This document shows positions 54,360-62,773 of a stretch of 64,000 nucleotides of DNA, one piece after another. The first letter of the stretch is position 1. Each line of letters starts with the position of its first letter. Origin of the DNA: Rubellimicrobium arenae (GTDB lineage: Bacteria > Pseudomonadota > Alphaproteobacteria > Rhodobacterales > Rhodobacteraceae). Location: assembly GCF_017916295.1 (NCBI RefSeq), contig NZ_JAFMSS010000002.1, forward strand, positions 372,001 to 436,000, written 5' to 3'. The translations under genes and the position numbers were made by a program. A model generated the notes under the pieces. The model made no database searches. It was not told the origin of the DNA and saw only the letters and a program-made list of their open reading frames with translations.

Positions 54360-56204
54360 ATGAGCACAGATGACAAGACCCCCGAAGGCGCCCCGGGCGA
54401 AGGCGAGCGCATTGCCAAGGTCCTCTCCCGCGCGGGGGTGGCCTCCCGCCGCGATGCCGAGCGGATGATCCTCGAAGGCCGCGTGACCGTCAATGGCGCA
54501 AAGGTGACGTCGCCGGCGACCAACGTGACCGACAAGGATCGACTCGCCGTCGATGGCCAGCCCGTGGGCGAGGCCGAGGCCACGCGCGTCTGGCTTTATC
54601 ACAAGCCGGCCGGCCTTGTGACGACCGAGCATGACGAGGAAGGCCGCCCGACGGTCTTCGACTCCCTGCCCGAGGACATGCCCCGGGTGATGTCGGTCGG
54701 CCGGCTCGACCTCACCTCGGAAGGGTTGCTGCTGCTCACCAACGACGGCGAGATCAAGCGCAAGCTGGAGCTGCCCTCGACCGGATGGTCGCGGCGGTAC
54801 CGCGTCCGCATCCATGGCACCCCCACCAAGGAGCAGCTCGAGCCGCTGCGCCAGGGGATCACCGTGGATGACATGGACTACCAGCCGATGGAGGTCAGCA
54901 TCGACCGCCAGCAGGGCGCCAACGCCTGGCTGACGATCACGCTGCGCGAAGGCAAGAACCGCGAGATCCGGCGCGCCATGGAGCACCTGGGCTTCACGGT
55001 GAACCGCCTGATCCGCATCAGCTATGGCCCCTTCCAGCTGGGCGACCTGCCCGTCGGCGACGTGGAGGAGGTCCGTCCCAAGATCGTTCGCGACCAGCTT
55101 GGCCTGTCCAAGCCCGAGGCGGTGACCCGCGCCCGCAAGCGGCCCTCGCCCGATGACATGCCCGTCTTCGACGACGAGCCCGAGGACCGGCCCGCGCGCG
55201 ATCGCCTGTCCACCGCCCGCCCGGCGGGCGCGACGGTGAAGCGCGAACTGAAGGCCCGCGGTCCCAGGTCCCGCGATGCCGGGGACGACGACACCCGGTC
55301 GCGTCCCACCCGCAGTCCCCGCAAGGTGGCCGCGCCCAGCGCGTTCTCCAAGCCGCGGACCTGGATGAGGACGGACGAGGCCCGTGCGGCCCGCGAGGAT
55401 GCCGGGCAGGCCGACGAACGGCCCCACCGTGGCTCCGGCGAGGGATCGCGGTCCTCCGGCTTCAAGAGCCATGGCCGTCCCCCGCGCGCCGAGGGCGGCG
55501 GGGACCGCTCCCGGTCGTCCGGGTTCCGCAGCCATGCCGCCGAAGGTGGGCGCTCCCGCTCGGACCGCGAGGAGGGCGATGGCCCCCGGAAGAGCTTCCG
55601 CGACCGCGGGCCCCGCGCCGATGGGGACCGGGGACCGCGCAAGTTTGGTGACGATGACCGCCGGCCGCCGCGCCGGTCCGACGACGAACGTCCGCCGCGC
55701 CGCTTCGAAGGGAACGACCGACCGCGTGGCCCGCGTCCGGCCCGCGATGCCGACGAGGCCCGGCCCGCGCGCGCCTACAAGCCGCGTACGCCGCGGGAGG
55801 GGACGGACGAACGGTCCCCACGCCCCTTCAAGCCGTCGCGTCCCGCCCGTGAGGGCGACGAGGGCCGCTCGGCCAAGTATGCCCGCGCGCCCCGGCCCCA
55901 GCGCGAGGGCGAGGAGCGCCGTCCGCCCCGGCGCTTTGAAGGCCAGGACGGCCGGCCCGACCGTGGGTTCAAGCCGCAACGTCAGGATCGCGGGCAGGAC
56001 AGCCGCCCGCCCCGGTCCGATCGCCCCTCCCGCGAGGGAGACGAGCGCCGCCCCTTCCGGGCGGATCGAAACGATGGTCCCCGGGGGCCGCGGGAGGGCC
56101 GCAACGATGGCGAGCGCTCATTCCGCAAGGGACCTCGCGAAGGGGGTCCCAAGGGCCGTCCCTCCGGTGATCGGCCGTTCAAGCCGAAGCCCCGCAAGGA
56201 CTGA
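54360..56204 (+). CDS. rluB: rRNA pseudouridine synthase (RluB/RsuA family) with long disordered tail
   Basis: A 614-residue protein. An S4 RNA-binding domain (about 15-60) precedes the synthase domain (about 75-245), with the catalytic Asp117 in GRLDLTSEGLLLLTNDG. RluB modifies 23S rRNA at U2605 in E. coli. From about residue 255 to the end lies a tail of some 360 residues, extremely rich in Arg, Gly, Pro, Asp and Glu, with repeated elements such as RPPRRF, RSSGFKSH/RSSGFRSH and RPFKP. E. coli RluB is 291 residues, so the tail more than doubles it. Confidence 0.9.
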   Translation: MSTDDKTPEGAPGEGERIAKVLSRAGVASRRDAERMILEGRVTVNGAKVTSPATNVTDKDRLAVDGQPVGEAEATRVWLYHKPAGLVTTEHDEEGRPTVFDSLPEDMPRVMSVGRLDLTSEGLLLLTNDGEIKRKLELPSTGWSRRYRVRIHGTPTKEQLEPLRQGITVDDMDYQPMEVSIDRQQGANAWLTITLREGKNREIRRAMEHLGFTVNRLIRISYGPFQLGDLPVGDVEEVRPKIVRDQLGLSKPEAVTRARKRPSPDDMPVFDDEPEDRPARDRLSTARPAGATVKRELKARGPRSRDAGDDDTRSRPTRSPRKVAAPSAFSKPRTWMRTDEARAAREDAGQADERPHRGSGEGSRSSGFKSHGRPPRAEGGGDRSRSSGFRSHAAEGGRSRSDREEGDGPRKSFRDRGPRADGDRGPRKFGDDDRRPPRRSDDERPPRRFEGNDRPRGPRPARDADEARPARAYKPRTPREGTDERSPRPFKPSRPAREGDEGRSAKYARAPRPQREGEERRPPRRFEGQDGRPDRGFKPQRQDRGQDSRPPRSDRPSREGDERRPFRADRNDGPRGPREGRNDGERSFRKGPREGGPKGRPSGDRPFKPKPRKD

Positions 56205-56214
56205 GCAGGAGCTG

Positions 56215-56267
56215 GCCGGATCATCCGGCTGGCTTGGCTTACGGCCCCGGGCAATGGATCCGGGGCC
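56215..56267 (+). terminator. Two hairpins after rluB
   Basis: GCCGGAT-C-ATCCGGC at 56215-56229, then GGCCCCGG, nine bases and CCGGGGCC at 56243-56267. Both lie just after the rluB stop and may terminate it. T-runs are poor. Confidence 0.4.
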
Positions 56268-56517
56268 CAAAGCGGACGCGGCCTCGAGGTCGGGTGGCAG
56301 GGACGGGCGGGATCTTACGGGGGGATGAGAGCTGCATCACCGCCGAAGGAAGCCCAGCGCCCTGTGCCGGAGTACCCGGTAGGCTTGAGCTGAACGTGAT
56401 GGGGGGCGCTGGCCGTCGGCTACGCGGCCCATACAGCCGGACGGGACGCCCCGTTCGCATCCCTCGAACTTGGCCCTGAGACCACCCTGCCCGATGCGCC
56501 CGGACATGGTCACATGG
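56268..56517. other. Structured intergenic region
   Basis: About 250 bases before the convergent MarR gene. CCAGCGCCC (56354) and GGGCGCTGG (56404) are perfect 9-base arms 41 bases apart, with a small CCGG-hairpin inside. It could encode a structured RNA, but no known family fits and no promoter is clear. Confidence 0.3.
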
Positions 56518-57024
56518 TCAGTAGATGTAGCGGATCTGGTCGGTCCAATAGCGTTCCATGCGCTTCAGCGCGTGGGTGATCTCGTCCATGGAATCGGCAT
56601 CGAGAATGGCCCGCGTGGTCAGGCCTTCCGCATGGGCGGCAAAAAGGCGTGCCACGATGTCGCGAAGCTTGCGGCCCTTGTCCGTCAGGCGCACACGGAC
56701 CGAGCGACGGTCGATCTCGCTCCTTTGGTGGTGCATGTAGCCGAGGTCCACCAGCTTCTTGAGATTGTAGCTGACGTTCGAGCCCTGGTAATAGCCGCGG
56801 CTTTTCAGCTCGCCCGCCGTGACCTCGTTGTCGCCGATGTTGAAGAGCAGCAGCGCCTGGACAGGGTTGACCTCGAGGATCCCCAATCTCTCGAACTCGT
56901 CCTTGATGACGTCGAGCAGCAGCCGGTGCAGCCGCTCCACCAGCGTGAGCGCGTCCAGGTAGCTGCGCATGAACGCCGCGTCGCGGGCCGGCAGGATAGG
57001 ATCGACGGGGGTCCGGACATTCAT
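56518..57024 (-). CDS. MarR family regulator, LdtR-like
   Basis: A 168-residue winged-helix regulator. The core runs VERLHRLLLDVIKDEFERLG, a typical first part, then the recognition region GYYQGSNVSYNLKKLVDLGYM and wing RSEIDRRSVRVRLTDKG. It resembles the LdtR group, which in relatives controls an L,D-transpeptidase, but that similarity is from memory. The ATG at 57024 follows GGAGAC. An ATTGACAAT palindrome at 57070 lies in the upstream gap and could be its own site. Its targets are unknown. Confidence 0.8.
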   Translation of the reverse strand: MNVRTPVDPILPARDAAFMRSYLDALTLVERLHRLLLDVIKDEFERLGILEVNPVQALLLFNIGDNEVTAGELKSRGYYQGSNVSYNLKKLVDLGYMHHQRSEIDRRSVRVRLTDKGRKLRDIVARLFAAHAEGLTTRAILDADSMDEITHALKRMERYWTDQIRYIY

Positions 57025-57137
57025 GGCGGCGTCTCCGATGTGTCGTATTTGCCGCAACATAATCCCAAGATTGACAATACCGGGTTAAGCCCCCGGGGAC
57101 CCCAAGCGGTTGTTCCTGAAAACTTGAGTAAAGCTCT

Positions 57138-57410
57138 TCAGTCGGGCCGGGTAAGCCCGACGGCCCCGGCCTGGATGCGCCGGATCAGCCCGTCGTACCG
57201 CCCGGGCGTGGGCGCGGCCCCGCTGATCCACGCCAGGAGGTCGTGATCTCTTTCCCCGAGGAGATCCTCGTAGAGGTCGAGATCGGCGGGTTCGAGCGCC
57301 GCAAGCTCCCGGTTCGAGAAGTCCCGCAGGATCAGGTCCATCTCGCGGATCCCCCGCCACATGGAGCGGGTCTTCAGGCGTCCGAGGCGGGCCTCGCGCG
57401 TTTCCGTCAT
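57138..57410 (-). CDS. sdhE: FAD assembly factor SdhE
   Basis: A 90-residue helical protein that promotes covalent attachment of FAD to the succinate dehydrogenase flavoprotein. The signature RGxxE is present as RGIRE (19-23), followed by MDLILRDF and ALEPADLDLYEDLLGERDHDLLAWI. Size is normal. The frame is open upstream, but only across the opposite strand of the aminotransferase gene. No sdh gene is in the window. Confidence 0.88.
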   Translation of the reverse strand: MTETREARLGRLKTRSMWRGIREMDLILRDFSNRELAALEPADLDLYEDLLGERDHDLLAWISGAAPTPGRYDGLIRRIQAGAVGLTRPD

Positions 57411-57491
57411 GGCTCGCCTCCCTTCGTGCTTGTGAGCCTCACGGGCCGGCCCTAAACGCAGGTTGTTCCCGCGCCCGAAAGGCTTCCTCCC

Positions 57492-58694
57492 ATGCCGTTC
57501 CTGTCCTCCACGCTCGACCGCGTCAAGCCGTCGCCCACCATCGCCGTCACCACCCGTGCCCAAGAGTTGCAGGCCATGGGACGGGACGTGATCGGCCTTG
57601 GCGCCGGGGAGCCCGACTTCGACACGCCGGCCAACATCCAGGAGGCGGCGATCCGCGCCATCCGGGACGGCAAGACCAGATACACCGCCGTGGACGGCAT
57701 CCCCGAGCTCAAGCGGGCGATCTGCCAGAAGTTCGACCGGGAGAACGGGCTCGTGTACCAGCCCTCGCAGGTCAGCGTCGGGACCGGCGGCAAGCAGGTG
57801 CTCTACAACGCGCTGGTGGCCACGCTGAACCAGGGCGACGAAGTCATCATCCCGGCCCCCTATTGGGTCAGCTACCCGGACATGGTGCTTCTGGCCGAGG
57901 GCACGCCCGTCTTCGTGGCGGCGGGCCCTTCCGTCGGCTTCAAGATCACGCCCGAGCAGCTCGAGGCGGCCATCACGCCCCGCACCAAGTGGCTCATCTT
58001 CAACTCGCCGTCGAATCCCACCGGGGCCGGCTACACCGCCCAGGAGATCAAGGGCCTGACCGACGTGCTGCTCCGGCATCCCCAGGTCTGGGTGATGACC
58101 GACGACATGTACGAGCATCTGGTTTTCGACGACTTCCGGTTCGCGACCCCCGCCCAGGTGGAGCCGGGCCTTTATGAGCGCACCCTGACCGTCAACGGCG
58201 TGTCCAAGGCCTATGCCATGACCGGCTGGAGGATCGGCTACGCCGCCGGGCCGGTGCCGCTCATCCGGGCCATGGCCAAGGTGCAGTCGCAGAGCACGTC
58301 CAACCCTTGTTCGGTCAGCCAGTGGGCGGCGGTCGAGGCGCTGACGGGGCCGCAGGATTTCCTGGAGCCGAACCGCAAGCTCTTCGAGCGTCGGCGGAAT
58401 CTCGTAGTGGGAATGCTGAACGACGCCGCGGGCGTCCATTGCCCGACCCCGGAAGGCGCGTTCTACGTGTATCCCGATATCTCGGGCTGCATCGGCAATA
58501 CGAGCCGCAACGGCGTGCGGATCGAAACGGACGAGGATTTCGCGACCGCTCTCCTCGACGAGACCGGGGTGGCCGTGGTGTTCGGGGCGGCGTTCGGGCT
58601 CTCGCCCGCGTTCCGGATCAGCTATGCGACCAGCGACGCCCAGCTGCGCGAGGCCTGCTCGCGCATCCAGGACTTCTGTGCGGGCCTGAGCTGA
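57492..58694 (+). CDS. aatA: Aspartate/prephenate-type aminotransferase
   Basis: A 400-residue class I PLP enzyme. The Schiff-base lysine is Lys239 in TVNGVSKAYAMTGWRIGY, the conserved NPTG is in NSPSNPTGAG, and the substrate arginine lies in FRISYATSD near the end. It belongs to the 1-beta subgroup, whose members use aspartate and often prephenate as amino donor/acceptor, linking amino-acid metabolism to phenylalanine and tyrosine. It is divergent from sdhE with an 80-base gap, and 4 bases from the convergent DedA gene. Confidence 0.92.
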   Translation: MPFLSSTLDRVKPSPTIAVTTRAQELQAMGRDVIGLGAGEPDFDTPANIQEAAIRAIRDGKTRYTAVDGIPELKRAICQKFDRENGLVYQPSQVSVGTGGKQVLYNALVATLNQGDEVIIPAPYWVSYPDMVLLAEGTPVFVAAGPSVGFKITPEQLEAAITPRTKWLIFNSPSNPTGAGYTAQEIKGLTDVLLRHPQVWVMTDDMYEHLVFDDFRFATPAQVEPGLYERTLTVNGVSKAYAMTGWRIGYAAGPVPLIRAMAKVQSQSTSNPCSVSQWAAVEALTGPQDFLEPNRKLFERRRNLVVGMLNDAAGVHCPTPEGAFYVYPDISGCIGNTSRNGVRIETDEDFATALLDETGVAVVFGAAFGLSPAFRISYATSDAQLREACSRIQDFCAGLS

Positions 58695-58698
58695 CGGC

Positions 58699-59307
58699 TC
58701 AGGTCCGGCGGCGCTTCAGCAGGCCGCGCACCACGCGGTAGAGATAGAGCGCGAGGATCCCGAGGACGACCAGGGTCGAGATGGGGTTCACCCATTGCTC
58801 GACCCGCTCATAGTTGTCCTCGAGGAGGTAGCCCGCCCCCGCGAGGATCGCGATCCAGATCAGGCTTCCGGCGGCGGTGTAGACGAGGAACGACAGGAAG
58901 GACATCTCCGACAGTCCGGCCGGCACCGAGATGAGCGTCCGCACCGTGGGGACGAGACGCCCAAGGAGGACCGCCGCAGGGCCATAGCGGTGGAACCAGG
59001 CCATGGCGGTTTCGGCCTCTTCGCGCGACATGGTCAGCCAGACGCCGTGCCGGTCGAGGAAGCGCAGGAACCGCTCGCGGCCCCAGGCGCGGGCCAGGCC
59101 GTACCAGAGCAGCGTCCCGAGGACCGAGCCGAGGGTCGCGACGATCAGCAGGCCAACAAGGCTGAAGCCCCCTTGCGCCGCCATGAAGCCGGCCAGCGGA
59201 ACGATCAGCTCGGACGGGATTGGGGGGAACACGTTCTCGAGGACCATGAGGAGGCCCACCGCAAGGAGGCCTCCCTGCTGGATCCAGCCGGTGATGAAGT
59301 CGAACAT
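58699..59307 (-). CDS. DedA family membrane protein
   Basis: A 202-residue protein with about five hydrophobic segments. The family core is ENVFPPIPSELIVPLAGF near the N-terminus and GRLVPTVRTLISVPAGLSEM in the centre, with charged residues buried in re-entrant helices. DedA proteins are thought to flip phospholipids or undecaprenyl phosphate. The ATG overlaps the stop of the MATE pump gene by one base, so the two are coupled. Membrane partners and substrate are unknown. Confidence 0.9.
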   Translation of the reverse strand: MFDFITGWIQQGGLLAVGLLMVLENVFPPIPSELIVPLAGFMAAQGGFSLVGLLIVATLGSVLGTLLWYGLARAWGRERFLRFLDRHGVWLTMSREEAETAMAWFHRYGPAAVLLGRLVPTVRTLISVPAGLSEMSFLSFLVYTAAGSLIWIAILAGAGYLLEDNYERVEQWVNPISTLVVLGILALYLYRVVRGLLKRRRT

Positions 59308-60692
59308 TAGGCGTGCAGTCCTGTCAGGGGGCGCGAAGCGCGTCGCCAGAACCGTGCCATGAGCAGCACGGAGGCGCAAACCAGTGACGCGACGAGCCCG
59401 ATCCAGACCCCGACCTCGTGCCAGCCCAGCACGAAGCCCAGCAGATAGCCGATGGGTATGCCCAGGCCCCAGTAGCTCAGCGCGGCGAAGATCATCGGCA
59501 CCGTGGTGTCCTGGATTCCACGGAGGAGCCCGATGGCCAGGACCTGCGCGCCGTCGAAGATCTGGAAAATGGCGGCCAGCCCCAGGAGCGTGACGCCCAC
59601 GGCCAGCACCTCGGGCCGCTTCGGGTCCGCGGGGTCCACGAACAGGGACAGGAGCTGCTCGGGATAAAGAAGGAACAGGGCGCTCGCCAGGATGGCGAGG
59701 CTGGCCGACAGCACGATGGCCACGACGGCCCCCTGCCTCATCCCTTCGTGGTCGCCGCGCCCCAGCGCCTGGCCGGTGCGGACCGTGACGGCCTGGCTGA
59801 GCCCCAGGTGGACGTTAAACGTGGCCGACGCCAGCTGCAGGGCCACGCCATGCGCGGCCAACGGCACCTCGCCGACCCAACCCACCATGATGGCCGATCC
59901 GGCGAAGAGACCGACTTCGGCGAGGAGTTGCCCGCCGATGGGCCAGCCGAGGCGGAACACCCGACCCATGGCGGCCCAGTCCGGACGCCAGAACCGCGCG
60001 AGGAGTTCGTACTCGGGCAGCCGGAGAAGCGCATAGCCCAGCAGCAGCAGCGTCGAGAGCGTTTGCGTGGCCAGCGCGGCCCAGGCCGCGCCCTCGATGC
60101 CCATCTCGGGCAGGCCCCAGGCGCCGAAGATCAGGGCATAACCCCAGACGGCGTTCAGCATCGCCGATCCGATGGTCGCCCAGAGAAGGACGGCCGTCCG
60201 TTCGAGGGACGTCAGGAAGGAGCGCAGGACCATGCCGACGATGGTCGGGATGATGCCCCATCCCGCGATGCCCAGATAGCGTCCGGCCTGGTCGGCCACC
60301 TCGGCTTCCTGCCCCATGGCGGCGAACAGGTGGCCCGATCCCAGGAGCACCACCAGCGCGAAGACGGCGTAGGCCAGGGACAGCCAGAGCCCCATGCGCG
60401 TGATGCGCCGCACCTCGCGGATGTCGCCCTCCTCCGACGCCTTGGCGGCGAGCGGCATGACCGCTCCGGCAAAGCCCGACCCCATCAGCATCATGATGTA
60501 CCAGAGCGACGAAGCCAGCACGATCCCGGCCAGAGCGGTCACGTCGTACCAGCCCAGAAGGACGGTGTCCGTCAGGTGGATGGCGAAGCCGGCAAGGTTC
60601 GATCCGATCAAGGGCACGGCGAGCCCGAGAAGGCCGCGAGCATGGCCGGACCAGCCCGTGAGGGCCGGGGACAGGGCGGGTGCTTGGGTCAT
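59307..60692 (-). CDS. MATE family multidrug efflux transporter
   Basis: A 461-residue inner-membrane antiporter with about twelve helices in two homologous halves. Each half begins with a MATE motif: VPLIGSNLAGFAIHLTDTVLLG and GWPIGGQLLAEVGLFAGSAI. It exports cationic drugs or metabolites using a proton or sodium gradient. Length is normal. Its stop overlaps the downstream dedA start. The upstream neighbour is the oxygenase gene, separated by a probable terminator. Confidence 0.92.
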   Translation of the reverse strand: MTQAPALSPALTGWSGHARGLLGLAVPLIGSNLAGFAIHLTDTVLLGWYDVTALAGIVLASSLWYIMMLMGSGFAGAVMPLAAKASEEGDIREVRRITRMGLWLSLAYAVFALVVLLGSGHLFAAMGQEAEVADQAGRYLGIAGWGIIPTIVGMVLRSFLTSLERTAVLLWATIGSAMLNAVWGYALIFGAWGLPEMGIEGAAWAALATQTLSTLLLLGYALLRLPEYELLARFWRPDWAAMGRVFRLGWPIGGQLLAEVGLFAGSAIMVGWVGEVPLAAHGVALQLASATFNVHLGLSQAVTVRTGQALGRGDHEGMRQGAVVAIVLSASLAILASALFLLYPEQLLSLFVDPADPKRPEVLAVGVTLLGLAAIFQIFDGAQVLAIGLLRGIQDTTVPMIFAALSYWGLGIPIGYLLGFVLGWHEVGVWIGLVASLVCASVLLMARFWRRASRPLTGLHA

Positions 60693-60781
60693 GGCGGCGG
60701 AGTTAGGCCGGAACGGCTCTGGCGTCTAGGTAGATGAACACGCAATGACCAGGCTGGCGCGGATTGCAGCAGTTTGGAAAC

Positions 60782-60818
60782 CGGAGGCTCCTTCGGCGCG
60801 GCGCCGGACGAGCCTCCG
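60782..60818 (-). terminator. Hairpin terminator after the oxygenase gene
   Basis: CGGAGGCTC (60782) and GAGCCTCCG (60810) are perfect 9-base arms with a GC-rich 19-base loop. On the minus strand it lies just past the oxygenase stop and is followed by GGTTTCC. It separates the oxygenase/epimerase pair from the MATE gene. Confidence 0.6.
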
Positions 60819-60823
60819 TCGGA

Positions 60824-61789
60824 TCAGGTGCCCGTCGCCGTGAACTTGGCCCGGAGGTAGGGACCGGACCGGACCGGTGGATACGCGTCCGAGCCGTCGA
60901 GCGGCGTGATCTCGGCCTCCCAGTCGGGCTGATGGAAGAAGGCGAGGCTTTGCCGCGCGGGCTGTCCGGGGATGGCGACCACGCGATGGAGCGTGGACAC
61001 CCAGCGGTCGGCGGTCCAGCGGGCCATCAGGTCGCCGATGTTGACGACGAAACAGCCCGGCGGGGCCGTGACTTCGGTCCATTGGCCGCTGTGGGGGTCG
61101 CGGATCTCCAGCCCCCGCGAACCCGGCTGCGGGAGGAGGATCGTGAGGGAGCCGTAGTCGGTATGCGCTCCGGCCCGCTGCTGGCCGGGCAGCGCGGCCT
61201 CCGGCGTGGCCGGGTAGTGCAAGGCGCGCAGCGCCGAGACGGGGGCGGTCAGGTAGGCGTCGAAGAAGGTCTCGGGCAGGTTCAGCGCCGCGGCCATGGC
61301 GCGCATGACGCGGGCGGCAAGATCCTCGAGCGCGCGGTAATAGGCCTCCCACGCCTCGCGGAAGCCGGGGAGGTCGGGCCAGAGGGTCGGGGCGTAGTAG
61401 AAGGCGTAGGCGTCGGGATCGGCGATGCCGCCCGGACGCGTGAGGGGACCGCCGTTGAACGACTCCTTGAGGTCGGGGGGCGTCTCCTCCCCCTTGGACC
61501 GGGCCAGCGCCTCGCGGTCAGGGCCAAGCCAGCCATAGGGGTAGCCGGGATAAGGGGCGGACACCTTCGCCTTTTCCTCGGGCGGGAGGGCGAAGAAGTC
61601 CTGCGCAGCCCGCCAGACCCCCTGGATGGTCGCCTCGGGCACGCCATGGCCCGACAGCACAAGGAAGCCCGTCTCGCGGCAGATGCGGTCGAGGTCCTGG
61701 GCCGAGGCGGCGCGGGCTGCCCCTGTCGCCCCTTCGAAGGCGGCAAGGTCGAAGGCGCGGATCAGCGGCGCCGTGGCAAGATCGGTCAC
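60824..61789 (-). CDS. 2-oxoglutarate/Fe(II)-dependent oxygenase, isopenicillin N synthase-like
   Basis: A 321-residue non-haem iron oxygenase. The facial triad is His209, Asp211 (GAHTDYGSL) and His268 (STLHRVV); the 2-oxoglutarate-binding RxS is Arg279-Gln-Ser281. The N-terminal DIOX_N half contains GFLVLSGHGVPE. Members hydroxylate, desaturate or cyclise small molecules. Its start overlaps the stop of an extended SDR gene (ATGA), so both act together. No secondary-metabolite cluster is apparent, and the substrate is unknown. Confidence 0.9.
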   Translation of the reverse strand: MTDLATAPLIRAFDLAAFEGATGAARAASAQDLDRICRETGFLVLSGHGVPEATIQGVWRAAQDFFALPPEEKAKVSAPYPGYPYGWLGPDREALARSKGEETPPDLKESFNGGPLTRPGGIADPDAYAFYYAPTLWPDLPGFREAWEAYYRALEDLAARVMRAMAAALNLPETFFDAYLTAPVSALRALHYPATPEAALPGQQRAGAHTDYGSLTILLPQPGSRGLEIRDPHSGQWTEVTAPPGCFVVNIGDLMARWTADRWVSTLHRVVAIPGQPARQSLAFFHQPDWEAEITPLDGSDAYPPVRSGPYLRAKFTATGT

Positions 61790-62670
61790 GGCAGGTCCCT
61801 CCAGCCATGCGAGGGCGCGTAGTTGAGCAGCCGCTTGGCCTTGGCATTGCAGTAGAAGGTCTCGTATTCACCCAGGGGCCGCCTGAGCGGAATGCCCTCA
61901 TAGAAGCGGTGGATCACCTCGGCCGAGGGGAGCCCGACGGAGCTGTCGTCGTTCGACACGTTGAAGACCTGATATCCGAGCCCGTCCGTCCTGAGGCAGC
62001 GGTCCACCATGTGGCCCAGGTCGCGCGCATCGATATAGGCAAAGATGTTGCGGCGGCGGACCTCGGGATGCTCGCGCCAGGTCTTGGCGTAGGCCAGGTA
62101 CTCGTGCGGCTCGATGACGTTGTTGATCCGCAGGGCGTAGATGTCGAAGCCGGTTCGGGCCTGGAAGCTGCGGGCTGTGGCCTCGTTGCAGACCTTGGAC
62201 ATGGCATAGCTGTCCTGCGGGACGGTCGGATGCTCCTCATCGACCGGGATGTAGTCCGGCCGCACCTCCCCGTCGGCGAAGCAGACGCCATAGGTGGTCT
62301 CGCTGGAGGCGATGATGACCTTGCGGATGCCGAGCTTGGTCGCGGCGTCGAGCACGTTGAAGGTGGACAGGACGTTGACGCGGTAGGTTTCGTTGTCGGC
62401 GGTCAGGAACATCGACGGGATCGCCGCAAAGTGGACCACCGCGTCGTAGCGGGGCACGCCCGTGCCGGGCTCCAGCTCCGCGCTGCTGGCATGCGAGGCC
62501 ATGGCGTTGAAGACCTGCGACCCATCTGTCAGATCCACGCGCAGGTCAGGGACTCCGGGATGGTTCAGTCGGTTCAGGTCGATGTTGACGACGCTGTGCC
62601 CCTGCTCGACCAGATGCGGGATCGCATGGCGGCCGGCCTTGCCGGCGCCGCCCGTGAAAAAGACGCGCAT
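61786..62670 (-). CDS. NAD-dependent epimerase/dehydratase (extended SDR)
   Basis: A 294-residue short-chain dehydrogenase of the sugar-nucleotide epimerase type. The NAD-binding glycine motif is TGGAGKAG (6-13), and the catalytic pair is Tyr155 and Lys159 in YAMSK, with serines at 122-123 (ASSETTYG). It is shorter than typical UDP-glucose epimerase (about 340), so substrate may be a simple sugar or uronate rather than a nucleotide sugar. It precedes the oxygenase gene with a four-base overlap. GGAGGA precedes the ATG. Confidence 0.88.
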   Translation of the reverse strand: MRVFFTGGAGKAGRHAIPHLVEQGHSVVNIDLNRLNHPGVPDLRVDLTDGSQVFNAMASHASSAELEPGTGVPRYDAVVHFAAIPSMFLTADNETYRVNVLSTFNVLDAATKLGIRKVIIASSETTYGVCFADGEVRPDYIPVDEEHPTVPQDSYAMSKVCNEATARSFQARTGFDIYALRINNVIEPHEYLAYAKTWREHPEVRRRNIFAYIDARDLGHMVDRCLRTDGLGYQVFNVSNDDSSVGLPSAEVIHRFYEGIPLRRPLGEYETFYCNAKAKRLLNYAPSHGWRDLP

Positions 62671-62773
62671 GGGTGTTCCTCCTTTGCCGCGCCGGGAGTG
62701 AACCCCGCCCTGCCCCGGCTTTCAAGGCCGCGTGAGGACGTCTAGCAAGGAGGGATCAAGACGGAGAGACCTC

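Noticed and set aside
56324..56349. Resemblance to the glycine riboswitch core (GAGAG ... CACCGCCGAAGG)
   Set aside because: The required CTCTCAGG partner strand is absent, an extra A interrupts the core, and no glycine-cleavage gene is downstream.
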